Virus record (IMG/VR): IMGVR_UViG_3300025133_000155
Span: 1 to 51,401 of that record
Length of the DNA: 51,401 nucleotides
Source of the DNA: a virus
Strand: one strand, 5' to 3'
In this document: positions 42,808-50,605 of the stretch, in pieces
Position numbering within the stretch: the first letter of the stretch is position 1
How the letters are laid out: each line of letters begins with the position of its first letter
Notes under the pieces: generated by a model
The model's input: only the letters and a program-made list of their open reading frames with translations
The model's database searches: none
What the model was told of the DNA's origin: nothing
Translations under genes and position numbers: made by a program

Positions 42808-42828
42808 CCCCCGTAAAACGGGGTTTTA
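42808..42828 (+). terminator. Terminator after the Ro-like gene
   Basis: CCCCGT/ACGGGG hairpin plus TTTT. The opposite-strand HNH gene ends within it, so it serves convergent transcription units. Confidence 0.85.
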
Positions 42829-43125
42829 GTTACAATATTTATCGTTAAAATCTTTAGCATGTTCTTCACAATGACAATTATTGCATAGTAATGCGCATTT
42901 ATCTAATTCTTTATGAATTGATATTCTGGGTAAATGTTTTAATTGTTTCCATTCATATCTTTTCTGAGAAGGGTCTATGTGGTGAAACGTAAGCGCACTG
43001 TAGTGACGATTATATCCACATTTTTGACAACGACCTCCCTTATACTTAATCATATCTAGTTTAAGAAGAACTAGCTCTTTTGATGTGCGCTTTACTGACT
43101 TTGGTCTAGTGTTGGTGTTTTTCAT
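42826..43125 (-). CDS. HNH homing endonuclease, compact
   Basis: A 99-residue protein. CQKCGYNRHYSALTFHHIDP (about 34-53) and CALLCNNCHCEEH (about 78-90) form the zinc-stabilised HNH core with catalytic HH. Basic N-terminus. Its start overlaps the end of the GIY-YIG gene by 20 nt. Confidence 0.9.
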   Translation of the reverse strand: MKNTNTRPKSVKRTSKELVLLKLDMIKYKGGRCQKCGYNRHYSALTFHHIDPSQKRYEWKQLKHLPRISIHKELDKCALLCNNCHCEEHAKDFNDKYCN

Positions 43126-43996
43126 AAAAACTCTTTGGATGTTTATTACAATTATCGAAGTGCCATTGCTTCATAGCACCTCCTTTACCAACCTTTCCAC
43201 AATGTGGACATGTTTGTTGTTTATGTGTAATTTTTTTAGCAGGTAATCTATTTGGGTTTTCTTTACAATTATCGAAATGTCGGGTTTTCATAGCACCGCC
43301 TTTACCCGCCTTTCCACAATGTGGACAGGTTAGTGTTTTTAGTGGTTTTGTTTGAAGTTCCTTTCTATTTGGATTTTTTTTACAAAAATTAAAATGAAAT
43401 CTTCTCATAGAACCTTCTCTCCCAGATTTCTCGCAATATGGACAAGTTACCGTTTTATATTTCATTTTAGGTTTATCTATTCTATTTAGATTTTTACTGC
43501 AATATTGAAAGTGGTTTTGTGCCATAGGACCACATGGTCCAACGGTATTACAATGTGGACAGATTACTTGTTTTTGAGGTCTACCTTTAGTAACTCCAAC
43601 TAATTCTCCAGATTTATATCTACTGTCGTTACTATTAATCCTAAATGTGTTGCCTTCTGCGTCGATTACTGATATTTGATTTTTTGCTAACAATCCTACG
43701 CTTCCATCTCCACCTAACGATAGATTATATGAGTTATCATCATTAACCACGGATTCATTGACAACCGATATTTCATTATTGAATGCTTCCTCGGAGGTAT
43801 TGAAATGTTTGATGATTTCTCGTTTAAAGTTGCCAATCCCATATTTTTTAATAGCCCGTTGTAGTAATACCCCTGAACCTAAATAGCCGTCTTCAATATC
43901 ATTGGTATTATGAACTCCGATATAGTATTTCCCGTTGATAATATTAGTTGTTCTATATATGAAGTGATGTTTATGTGATAATTTTATATTTGCCAT
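43106..43996 (-). CDS. GIY-YIG homing endonuclease with four C2HC finger repeats
   Basis: A 296-residue protein. GIY-YIG nuclease domain: FIYRTTNIINGKYYIGVHNT (about 12-31), YLGSGVLLQRAIKKYG, then E in NEISVV. The C-terminal half has four tandem repeats of pattern CPxCxxxGxxGxMxxxHFxxC (first Cys near 147, 189, 223 and 257). Repeated C2HC fingers probably give sequence-specific DNA binding. A late-type promoter lies upstream. It forms a back-to-back pair with the HNH gene. Confidence 0.9.
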   Translation of the reverse strand: MANIKLSHKHHFIYRTTNIINGKYYIGVHNTNDIEDGYLGSGVLLQRAIKKYGIGNFKREIIKHFNTSEEAFNNEISVVNESVVNDDNSYNLSLGGDGSVGLLAKNQISVIDAEGNTFRINSNDSRYKSGELVGVTKGRPQKQVICPHCNTVGPCGPMAQNHFQYCSKNLNRIDKPKMKYKTVTCPYCEKSGREGSMRRFHFNFCKKNPNRKELQTKPLKTLTCPHCGKAGKGGAMKTRHFDNCKENPNRLPAKKITHKQQTCPHCGKVGKGGAMKQWHFDNCNKHPKSFYEKHQH

Positions 43997-44009
43997 TATC
44001 TTCTCCTAT

Positions 44010-44022
44010 AAGTATTTAGTGT
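44010..44022 (-). promoter_or_regulatory. Late promoter for the GIY-YIG gene
   Basis: On the minus strand ACTAAATACTTATAGGAG, core 44018-44013. Confidence 0.75.
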
Positions 44023-44062
44023 TGAGCAATAACTATTAACCATATTTTATTCAATTTATTCA

Positions 44063-44091
44063 TTGACATTTGATATGCTGTCAGGTATTAT
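44063..44091 (+). promoter_or_regulatory. Sigma70-like promoter
   Basis: TTGACA (44063-44068), 17 nt, TATTAT (44086-44091). A perfect TTAAGGA ribosome binding site and the ATG at 44117 follow. Confidence 0.8.
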
Positions 44092-44116
44092 AGTATTTTA
44101 ACTTAAGGAAATAATT

Positions 44117-44278
44117 ATGACAGCAGATGCTATAAGATATAAATATGAAAATTTTGGTGAATTGATTGGTAATCCAATTCATGATATGATATTTAAAGGA
44201 AGATTGCCATTCAATGACACTTATGTCGTTGACGTAGACGAAACCTCAGAAGAACACGCAGTAGATTTTAAAGGATAA
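44117..44278 (+). CDS. Small acidic unknown protein
   Basis: A 53-residue protein, MTADAIRYKYENFGELIGNP then HDMIFKGRLPFNDTYVVDVD. First gene after the promoter. Function unknown. Confidence 0.7.
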   Translation: MTADAIRYKYENFGELIGNPIHDMIFKGRLPFNDTYVVDVDETSEEHAVDFKG

Positions 44279-44281
44279 AAC

Positions 44282-44578
44282 ATGACTTATTATATTTTAC
44301 ACACCATATTTTTATGGGCATTGATTATATTCACCCACAGATATGTAGTTAATTTAATTACATTTATACCCAAGCTGATGTGTAGCTATCAAGGCGAACC
44401 AGATGGTGGAGACTATTTCATGGCAGTAGTTGCCCTACTAGGAGGTATATTCGCACTTAACATTATTGCATATGTTCCATATCTCTGGATTTTAGGAATC
44501 CTAGTATTGATCGGGTTTAAACTTCAAGAACCTCTCAAGAACTTCTGTGATAAACTAGCTAAACTTGGAAAACAATAA
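44282..44578 (+). CDS. Integral membrane protein, three to four helices
   Basis: A 98-residue protein. Hydrophobic segments at about 3-24, 45-64 and 66-84 (LHTIFLWALIIFTH, FMAVVALLGGIFALNII, YLWILGILVLIGF). AAAGGA upstream. Topology like a holin, but no holin family recognised. Confidence 0.7.
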   Translation: MTYYILHTIFLWALIIFTHRYVVNLITFIPKLMCSYQGEPDGGDYFMAVVALLGGIFALNIIAYVPYLWILGILVLIGFKLQEPLKNFCDKLAKLGKQ

Positions 44579-44580
44579 TT

Positions 44581-44940
44581 ATGAAAATATTATTTTTAGA
44601 TGACATGCCAGAACGACATGCATCGTTTAAGAAGACAAGATATGGTGTGCATGATATTACTCACGCTTACACTGTAGAAGAAGCAATTGAGGCATTATCC
44701 TATTGTGAGTATGATGGAATATTTTTAGACCACGATTTGGGTGGAACTTATTTCGCACCATCAGATGAAAATTCTGGACATGAAGTTGCAAAATGGATTG
44801 TTGAGAATGTGGATTACTCCCCAATTGTTGTTATTCATTCTATGAATCCCGCAGGTGGGGTGCGAATGGCACAGACCTTGGAAGATGGTGGATTCAACCC
44901 AATACTACAACCTTTCACCTGTTTACTAGGACAATACTAA
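44581..44940 (+). CDS. Cyclic-phosphate-processing receiver-like protein (cREC)
   Basis: A 119-residue protein. FLDDMPERHASFK (about 5-17), IFLDHDLGGTYFAPSDENSG (about 49-68) and VVIHSMNPAGGVRMAQTLE (about 83-101) match the cREC family: receiver fold with D-D, H-D and H-S-M-N-P-A-G motifs. This family is predicted (from comparative genomics) to act on cyclic phosphates at RNA ends during repair. Its stop overlaps the start of the exonuclease gene. It lies near the Ro-like gene, which fits RNA repair. Confidence 0.85.
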   Translation: MKILFLDDMPERHASFKKTRYGVHDITHAYTVEEAIEALSYCEYDGIFLDHDLGGTYFAPSDENSGHEVAKWIVENVDYSPIVVIHSMNPAGGVRMAQTLEDGGFNPILQPFTCLLGQY

Positions 44941-45470
44941 TGAATCATGTAATGATTGATCTCGAAACTATCGGGAATGACTATAACGGTATCTTCACAA
45001 CTATCGGTGCTTGCGAATTCGTTCCTCGCACTGGTGAAGTTGGAAGAACCTTCTACGAAAGTATCAATTGGGAATCTGCTGTTGATGCAGGTAGAACCAT
45101 CACACCACAGACTATTAAATGGTGGATGGAGCAATCCGACACAGCACGGGCTGAAATTATCAAAGATGGTAAACCTCTTGGCGATGTAATGCAAGAATTT
45201 GCAGATTGGTTGCCAGAAACTTCTATCGTTTGGGGTAATGGTCCAACTTTTGATATTGGAAAACTTGAAAATGCTTTTGGTTATTACAATATCCCATGGA
45301 AATTCTTCAACACTCGTTGTGTTCGCACAATTCGTGATCTAGCCGAAGGTATGGTTGATCGTGATGACATTCCAATGGATGGTGAACTTCACAATGCACT
45401 TGATGATGCAATTTGGCAAGCTAAATACGTATCTGCAATGTGGCAAGCACTTCGTGAAAAAACTGCTTGA
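44940..45470 (+). CDS. dexA: DnaQ-fold 3'-5' exonuclease (DexA-like)
   Basis: A 176-residue protein. ExoI MIDLETIG (D and E about 6-8), ExoII WGNGPTFDIG (D about 102), ExoIII LHNALDDAIWQAKYV (H and D about 144-149), the DEDDh arrangement. T4 DexA is 227 residues. Degrades single-stranded DNA, possibly host DNA or recombination intermediates. Confidence 0.9.
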   Translation: MNHVMIDLETIGNDYNGIFTTIGACEFVPRTGEVGRTFYESINWESAVDAGRTITPQTIKWWMEQSDTARAEIIKDGKPLGDVMQEFADWLPETSIVWGNGPTFDIGKLENAFGYYNIPWKFFNTRCVRTIRDLAEGMVDRDDIPMDGELHNALDDAIWQAKYVSAMWQALREKTA

Positions 45471-45495
45471 CATTAAAAATAATCTAATATACTCT
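45467..45495 (+). promoter_or_regulatory. Sigma70-like promoter for the coaB-led operon
   Basis: TTGACA (45467-45472), 17 nt, TACTCT (45490-45495) with an overlapping TATACT. It overlaps the stop codon of the exonuclease. Confidence 0.7.
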
Positions 45496-45524
45496 GCTCT
45501 CATAACTTAAACAAAGGAGCAATA

Positions 45525-46187
45525 ATGAACGTACTCGTAACAAGTGGAGGAACTCGTGAATACATCGATGATGTGCGGGTTCTGACCAACATCTCAAGCG
45601 GAATGCTTGGTAAGATCACCGCAGAGCGATATCTGCGTGACGGACATAATGTATTTTATGTTCATACCAAGAGTGCCGTCCTTCCTGAAACTAAAGTTGG
45701 CGATCAACTGACGCTGATCCAAGCTGATAGTGTAACGGGAGCCTACAATGCAATGGAAACGCTCGTACCTAAAGTGGACATCGTTGTTCATTCTATGGCT
45801 GTTTCTGACTTCACATTCAATCGTGACAATCCTGTCAAACTGAAAAGTAATGACGTTGATGGATTTATCGAATACATGAAGCAGAACATCGTCCAAGCAC
45901 CAAAGATCCTTCCAAAAATCAAAGAATGGAATCCTAATGTTAAACTCGTTGGATTCAAATTTGAAGTTGGGAAATCTATGACCGAACTCTTTGACATCGC
46001 ATCTAAAGCGGGACTGTCTGCCAACTGCGATTTTACTCTGGCGAACGATAAGAAAATCATTCAAGAAGCAAATACCCATATCGCATGGCTACTTGATCAT
46101 ACCAATATGGCAAATGTTCCTCGTGAATGCTATTCTAAATACAGTATCGCTAATGCAATCTATGAGGCTACTGTCAATGAATCCTAG
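45525..46187 (+). CDS. coaB: Phosphopantothenate-cysteine ligase, CoaB-type
   Basis: A 220-residue protein. VLVTSGGTREYIDDVRVLTN (about 3-22) and SSGMLGKITAERYLRDGHNV are the CoaB nucleotide-binding start; VVHSMAVSDFTF (about 87-98) carries the conserved substrate segment; VKLVGFKFEVG and DFTLANDK follow. In bacteria CoaB is fused to CoaC in one Dfp polypeptide. Here the two are separate genes 1.2 kb apart. It joins phosphopantothenate to cysteine with CTP. AAAGGAG ribosome binding site. Confidence 0.9.
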   Translation: MNVLVTSGGTREYIDDVRVLTNISSGMLGKITAERYLRDGHNVFYVHTKSAVLPETKVGDQLTLIQADSVTGAYNAMETLVPKVDIVVHSMAVSDFTFNRDNPVKLKSNDVDGFIEYMKQNIVQAPKILPKIKEWNPNVKLVGFKFEVGKSMTELFDIASKAGLSANCDFTLANDKKIIQEANTHIAWLLDHTNMANVPRECYSKYSIANAIYEATVNES

Positions 46188-46452
46188 TCAACAAATCTTT
46201 TCAGATTTCTGGAATAAGCATCATGAAGAACCTAATTTCTATGATATGTGGATTGCCCACTGTGATGGTGATGTGGCTTTAGCTATGGAATATGACTTCT
46301 TTCAGACACGAGAAGAAATGGATTCATATTTCATAAAGATGATGGGTATTGTTGATGAAGTCAAGACTATGCAAGTTAATGAAAAACCTTGGCATATTGT
46401 AGATGAAGGAAATGGAAATTGGAGCGTGGGATATGATAACAGTACCGAATGA
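46177..46452 (+). CDS. Unknown acidic protein
   Basis: A 91-residue protein (MNPSQQIFSDFWNKHHEEPN), overlapping coaB by 11 nt and the peptidase gene by 20 nt. Acidic, aromatic-rich, ends in a short beta hairpin (WHIVDEGNGNWSVGYD). Function unknown. Confidence 0.7.
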   Translation: MNPSQQIFSDFWNKHHEEPNFYDMWIAHCDGDVALAMEYDFFQTREEMDSYFIKMMGIVDEVKTMQVNEKPWHIVDEGNGNWSVGYDNSTE

Positions 46453-47005
46453 TGGCAAATGGCTATTTCCAATTTGGTTTGAATATAAAGGATTAACCGA
46501 TGATAGCGACAGCTTTAAAAATATTGACATTACGAAACAGATTGAACTCCCTATTGGGAACCACTGCGGGGCGTTTGGCGTTGCAAGAAAACACGACTAT
46601 CATGGTGGTGTGGATCTATATTGCCCTAATGGAACTCCCGTTCATGCAGTAGCAGATGGTGAGGTAGTCCAAATTCGTCCCTTTACGGGGGCTATAGCGG
46701 GTTATCCTTGGTGGCACGACACATATGCCATGTCAGTAGATCATGGCGACTGTATAGCCGTTTACGGCGAAATTCACAAGTCATGTTTTAAAGTGGGTCA
46801 GAAGATCACACGAGGACAGCAAATTGGGAATGTTAAGACGGTTCTGAAGAAGGATAAAGGTCGCCCGATGACAATGCTTCATTTCGCACTGCATTCTTGC
46901 GATGTACTGTCAAATCGGCAATGGGATTTAGATAGACCACAAGCGGGTGGATTATTTGACCCAACTAACAGATTAATCAGGGCATTAAAACCGGAGATCG
47001 GATAG
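46433..47005 (+). CDS. M23-family peptidase (LytM-like)
   Basis: About 190 residues from the ATG at 46433 (GGAG upstream; ATGs at 46403 and 46412 are alternatives). Zinc ligands of M23: HGGVDLYCPNGTPVHAVADG (H-x3-D), SVDHGDCIAVYGEIH (H), and LHFALHSCD (H-x-H-like). No signal peptide. The family cleaves Gly-Gly or cross-link peptides in peptidoglycan. In a phage it is an endolysin or tail-associated enzyme; the metabolic operon suggests an endolysin-like role. Confidence 0.82.
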   Translation: MITVPNDGKWLFPIWFEYKGLTDDSDSFKNIDITKQIELPIGNHCGAFGVARKHDYHGGVDLYCPNGTPVHAVADGEVVQIRPFTGAIAGYPWWHDTYAMSVDHGDCIAVYGEIHKSCFKVGQKITRGQQIGNVKTVLKKDKGRPMTMLHFALHSCDVLSNRQWDLDRPQAGGLFDPTNRLIRALKPEIG

Positions 47006-47385
47006 TGGATTATGTTGAACAGTTCTGGGAAACAGACCGAAGATATGATAATAATATTTGTCTCTTCTGTGGTAAAGAAGCTGAAAATCAATACCGCAGT
47101 GGAAGCTGGAGCCAGTTTAGCGTTTGTGATTGCGTGGAGTTTATGCGATATAAAGAAGCCTATGATGAATGTTCTAAACGACTTCATAAATTGTCACATA
47201 TTGCTTCTTCCAGACGGCGTTTACTTATTAAGAAGCAAGAGATCGCCAAAAAACAAGCAGAGATAGATGAGATTGAGGATAATCTCGATGATAAGAAACG
47301 ATATCGGGATTATGATATCAATGATCAAAATGAACTTGAAGGGCAGATATTGCTCTTTACTAAGATTAAGGAGGATGAATCATGA
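47005..47385 (+). CDS. Zinc-knuckle plus coiled-coil protein
   Basis: A 126-residue paralogue of the protein at 40402: NNICLFCGKEAENQY and VCDCVEF give the Cys pairs, followed by a long coiled coil with acidic end. The ATG/GTG start overlaps the peptidase stop. Role unknown. Confidence 0.75.
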   Translation: MDYVEQFWETDRRYDNNICLFCGKEAENQYRSGSWSQFSVCDCVEFMRYKEAYDECSKRLHKLSHIASSRRRLLIKKQEIAKKQAEIDEIEDNLDDKKRYRDYDINDQNELEGQILLFTKIKEDES

Positions 47386-47900
47386 ATGTAATACTTGGAG
47401 TAACAGGTGGGATCAGTGCATATAAGGCTTGCGATATTATCTCAGGTCTGAAAGCAACTGGACATACGGTTAAAGTAATTATGACTGAGAGTGCGAAGCG
47501 ATTCGTAACTGAAGAAGTGCTTGCAGTAATGTCTGAGCATCAAGTGTTTACAGATGCTAACCGAGATTTGGATGGGACAATTTCGCATATAAGTTTGTCC
47601 CAATGGGGTGATTTATTGCTGATTGCTCCTGCAACTGGCAACACAATGAGTAAGATTCATTGTAAGTTTGCAGATAATTTTCTAACGACCGTTGCCTTGG
47701 CGTATGAAGGTCGGAAGGTAATGGCACCTGCCATGAACCCGAAGATGTGGCAGAAGATCGTCAGGACAGGATATGAACTCGTAGGCGATGGATGGGAATT
47801 CATCAATCCAGTTGAAGGATTAATGGCTTGCGGTGACACTGGAATGGGAAAACTTGAAAAACCAAGAAAAATTGTTGACTTCGTGAATAATATGTCGTAG
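47382..47900 (+). CDS. coaC: Phosphopantothenoylcysteine decarboxylase, CoaC-type
   Basis: A 172-residue flavoprotein. VTGGISAYKACDIISGL (about 7-23), the active-site His in ISHISLSQWGDLLLIAPATG (about 66-85), FADNFLTTVALAYEGR, the PAMNPKMW motif (about 112-119), and CGDTGMGKL (about 146-154) with the catalytic Cys. It oxidatively decarboxylates phosphopantothenoylcysteine using FMN. With CoaB it makes 4'-phosphopantetheine for CoA. Overlaps the previous gene by 4 nt. Confidence 0.92.
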   Translation: MNVILGVTGGISAYKACDIISGLKATGHTVKVIMTESAKRFVTEEVLAVMSEHQVFTDANRDLDGTISHISLSQWGDLLLIAPATGNTMSKIHCKFADNFLTTVALAYEGRKVMAPAMNPKMWQKIVRTGYELVGDGWEFINPVEGLMACGDTGMGKLEKPRKIVDFVNNMS

Positions 47901-47909
47901 TATGTAAGC

Positions 47910-48122
47910 TTGAAATATACAGAAGAACAATTAAATAAAGCACGGAAAAATACGGAAATTAAATCAGAGTGTCCCATTTGGATGCAGGAACTTTTTGAAT
48001 CTGCTCCAATGGGGAAACTCTACTGGTATCGCAAGCGAACCAAGAATTGGTGGCATAGCGTTGATAAACCTTGGGATGGTGGAATATACCGCATATCCTT
48101 AGTATGGAATGGAGAAATATAA
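47910..48122 (+). CDS. Small unknown protein (TTG start)
   Basis: A 70-residue protein, MKYTEEQLNKARKNTEIKSE then aromatic-rich KLYWYRKRTKNWWHSVDKPW. The TTG start at 47910 is the only usable one. The stop overlaps the pth2 start by one base. Function unknown. Confidence 0.65.
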   Translation: MKYTEEQLNKARKNTEIKSECPIWMQELFESAPMGKLYWYRKRTKNWWHSVDKPWDGGIYRISLVWNGEI

Positions 48123-48496
48123 TGGCAAATATTAGACACGTAGTAGTAATTCGTAGTGACCTTAATCTTTCAGTAGGATTGATGTCTGCACAAGTAGCCC
48201 ACATTAATGACGCATGGCTTCGAGAGAACTATGTTGATGGGAAGGAACCCACCATGGATCAAAAAGATTGGTGTAATAAGCCATATCTATCGGTTCTGTC
48301 GGTTGATAACTGTGAAGAACTTCTAATTCTTATTGAAGAAGCAAAAGATGCGGGACTTGAAGTTAAACAGTGGCGTGATCTCATTCCGTCCAAGAACCTT
48401 AAGAGAAATCTGTCAAACGTCCTGATTGGATGTTCTATCGGTCCTGCTGACAATGACCGAATTAAAGCAATCACTGGTGGACTGCCACTGGCGTAA
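48122..48496 (+). CDS. pth2: Peptidyl-tRNA hydrolase 2 (Pth2-type)
   Basis: A 124-residue protein. RHVVVIRSDLNLSVGLMSAQ (about 5-24) and VAHINDAWL match the Pth2 start (RxDLxMxxGKxAAQxxHA, with Lys replaced by Leu), and LIGCSIGPADNDRIKAITGG followed by LPL (about 101-123) matches the conserved end. It cleaves peptide from stalled peptidyl-tRNA. Bacteria usually use Pth1; Pth2 is archaeal/eukaryotic-type and rare in phages. Fits a phage with its own tRNA set. Confidence 0.85.
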   Translation: MANIRHVVVIRSDLNLSVGLMSAQVAHINDAWLRENYVDGKEPTMDQKDWCNKPYLSVLSVDNCEELLILIEEAKDAGLEVKQWRDLIPSKNLKRNLSNVLIGCSIGPADNDRIKAITGGLPLA

Positions 48497-48498
48497 TT

Positions 48499-48630
48499 AT
48501 GACGATATGGATTGCGCTATTGATTGTGGGGATATTTTATTTCATCGTTGATGTTATTCATGGTGAAGGAGTATCCATACTTGCATTGACATTCACGGTG
48601 ATACCGTGTCTGTGGTTACTATCAGCATAA
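48499..48630 (+). CDS. Small two-span membrane protein
   Basis: A 43-residue protein, MTIWIALLIVGIFYFIVDVI then HGEGVSILALTFTVIPCLWL. Two hydrophobic helices with a short polar turn. Starts 2 nt after pth2. Confidence 0.6.
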   Translation: MTIWIALLIVGIFYFIVDVIHGEGVSILALTFTVIPCLWLLSA

Positions 48631-48643
48631 GGAGAGTTCAATA

Positions 48644-49180
48644 ATGTTCACACATGAATTAAATTCAAAGAACGCTTCACTAAATGGTGAAAAGGCAGAG
48701 TTGCGGTTTGCCCGAATTATGAAGTATTATCGATATACGGTGATCAAACCAACATTACGACAAGATAAAAGGGAACACTTCGATTGGAAGGTCATCACCC
48801 GAAAAGGTAAAGAATATCGTGTGGATGTTAAGGCTATAAAACGTGTAGATCGGAGCAAACCAAAGCAAGAGGCATGGTACTGCATGGAAATGAAAAATCG
48901 TTTAGGATATCTAGGATGGCTTTATGGCGATGCGGAGTATATAGCATTTGAATTTTCTGATGGCTTTTATTTGGTGGAGAGAGAACCACTCTTAAAGAAG
49001 AGTGAAGCGTTAGCAGGGCTTAAAACGAGTCAATTCACCCTATCAAGAGCAAAAAAGAATAAAAAGCCATATCAACTTTATAAACCGTACACCAGACCCG
49101 GAAATGTAGATGTTATCATGTATATAACTAAAAAGGATTTGTTGAGTGTGAATAATATTATAATTAAAGATTACAAATAA
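48644..49180 (+). CDS. PD-(D/E)xK-type nuclease-like protein
   Basis: A 178-residue protein. EKAELRFARIMKYYRY opens a helix, then HFDWKVITRKGKEYRVDVKAIKR-type core: D at HFDWKV (about 48) and VDVKAIK (D, K about 61-63), the D-x(n)-D-x-K arrangement of restriction-endonuclease-like folds. GAGAG ribosome binding site. Could degrade host DNA or act in recombination/repair. Confidence 0.7.
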   Translation: MFTHELNSKNASLNGEKAELRFARIMKYYRYTVIKPTLRQDKREHFDWKVITRKGKEYRVDVKAIKRVDRSKPKQEAWYCMEMKNRLGYLGWLYGDAEYIAFEFSDGFYLVEREPLLKKSEALAGLKTSQFTLSRAKKNKKPYQLYKPYTRPGNVDVIMYITKKDLLSVNNIIIKDYK

Positions 49181-49189
49181 CTACAAATA

Positions 49190-49218
49190 ATGCTTGCATA
49201 TCCACTTCGGATATGTAA
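49190..49218 (+). promoter_or_regulatory. Promoter with inverted-repeat operator for NAD genes
   Basis: CATATCC-ACTTC-GGATATG (49198-49216) is a 7-bp inverted repeat set between TTGCAT (-35-like) and TAAGTATTT. A leader with ATACATAACAAACAAAC follows, similar to other early leaders here. A repressor or NAD-responsive regulator could bind. Confidence 0.5.
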
Positions 49219-49272
49219 GTATTTATACATAACAAACAAACAACTCAGATTATTGATTAAGGAGAAGTTGAA

Positions 49273-50229
49273 ATGAATGAAAATGAAGTAAAAGAATACG
49301 ACTTAGGCGTATTAGTTGGACGGTTCCAAACGCCTAAATTACATGACAGTCACAAGAAGCTATTTGATTATGTCTGTTCTAGACATGAGAAAGTAATATG
49401 CTATCTAGGTCTTGCCCCTATTATGGGTACGATCAAAAATCCCCTCGATTTTAACCAACGTGCAAAGATGATCCAAGAAGATTATCCTAACGTTCAGTGT
49501 TTCTATATCAAAGATACTCGTTCCGATGTAAAATGGTGCAGTACTCTTGATGATATGATCTCTGATGTTAAAATGCCCTCGCAGAAACCTCTGCTTTATG
49601 GCTCCAGAGATTCCTTTATTAGCACCTATGAGCAAACTGGTGGACGATTCGACACAGAAGAACTTGAATCCGATTCCTTTATCTCTGCTACCCAAGTACG
49701 AAGAGAAGCATCTAGAAAGATCATCTCTAACTACTTCGTGCGTCTTGGAATGACCCTCGCATCCCTGTTCCGCTACCCAACTGCATATTGCACTGTTGAC
49801 GTTGCCATCATGGATAAGAACCGAACTAAAATCCTTCTTGGGCGTAAGCCTGACGAACGGAAGTTCCGATTCATTGGTGGGTTCTCTGACCCAACTACCC
49901 AAACCTTGGAAGACGATGCTAAACGAGAAACCATGGAAGAAACCCATGTTGAAATCTCCGAGCCAACTTATATCTGCTCTACTCTTGTAGACGATTGGCG
50001 TTATCGTGGAGAAGTTGATAAGATTAAAACCACTCTATGGATTGGTGATCGTATCGGTGGTGATCCACGGGCTGATGATGATATTGAAGAAGTTCGTTGG
50101 TTTGACATGAGCGATTTCATGTGGGAAGAAGGTACAGCACCACTGTTAGAAACATTGAGGAACCAAGATCTTATCGTAAAAGGGCATCGCCCACTAATGC
50201 TTAAACTTGTAGAATATCTGGAGAAGTAA
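49273..50229 (+). CDS. nadM: Bifunctional NMN adenylyltransferase / Nudix hydrolase
   Basis: A 318-residue protein. N-terminal NMNAT: LGVLVGRFQTPKLHDSHKKL (about 11-30; GRFQP-like with H-x2-H) and FISATQVRREAS (about 140-151; ISSTxxR variant). C-terminal Nudix domain (about 178-318): GGFSDPTTQTLEDDAKRETM then EETHVEI, keeping REtMEE. The first Glu of the Nudix box is not evident, and G is replaced by H at EExG. Same architecture as the KVP40-type phage NadM-Nudix. It makes NAD+ from NMN and ATP. Confidence 0.93.
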   Translation: MNENEVKEYDLGVLVGRFQTPKLHDSHKKLFDYVCSRHEKVICYLGLAPIMGTIKNPLDFNQRAKMIQEDYPNVQCFYIKDTRSDVKWCSTLDDMISDVKMPSQKPLLYGSRDSFISTYEQTGGRFDTEELESDSFISATQVRREASRKIISNYFVRLGMTLASLFRYPTAYCTVDVAIMDKNRTKILLGRKPDERKFRFIGGFSDPTTQTLEDDAKRETMEETHVEISEPTYICSTLVDDWRYRGEVDKIKTTLWIGDRIGGDPRADDDIEEVRWFDMSDFMWEEGTAPLLETLRNQDLIVKGHRPLMLKLVEYLEK

Positions 50230-50357
50230 TGAAACTGATATTATTACCTATTTTCCTGATACTAACAGGGTGTTCTTCTATTCCTGTGGAACATGATTTG
50301 CCTTACGGTGACCCTGATTGGGAATTTAGAGTAATGTATCATACATTGGGATTTTAA
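50229..50357 (+). CDS. Small lipoprotein
   Basis: A 42-residue protein, MKLILLPIFLILTGCSSIPV, with a lipobox LTGC ending at Cys15. Then PYGDPDWEFRVMYHTLGF. The start overlaps the stop of the upstream gene by one base. Short phage lipoproteins act as o-spanins or superinfection blockers; no partner i-spanin is evident next to it. Confidence 0.75.
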   Translation: MKLILLPIFLILTGCSSIPVEHDLPYGDPDWEFRVMYHTLGF

Positions 50358-50374
50358 TTACCAAGGAGAGTAGG

Positions 50375-50605
50375 ATGACCCGAATTTCCAAAGAGGATTT
50401 TTATAATGATAAGACCAATTGTGTAGTTGTTATTTACTACGTAAGTGAAAGTATGATTGTATTTTATGTAGACCATTCACGGGGTGCTGAAATTATAAGA
50501 AAATATCAAATTAAAGCGAATATATATTCTAAACGAAACACTCATACATATTTTAGATTGACAGATGAAGAAGTACGTGATATGGTATTACCAAGGATTA
50601 TATAA
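50375..50605 (+). CDS. Small unknown protein before NADAR
   Basis: A 76-residue protein (MTRISKEDFYNDKTNCVVVI), alpha/beta pattern, AAGGAG ribosome binding site. The stop overlaps the NADAR start by one base. Confidence 0.65.
   Translation: MTRISKEDFYNDKTNCVVVIYYVSESMIVFYVDHSRGAEIIRKYQIKANIYSKRNTHTYFRLTDEEVRDMVLPRII

Noticed and set aside
46403-46432. Upstream ATG starts for the M23 peptidase
   Set aside because: They lie deeper inside the previous gene, while the ATG at 46433 has GGAG upstream. They remain possible.
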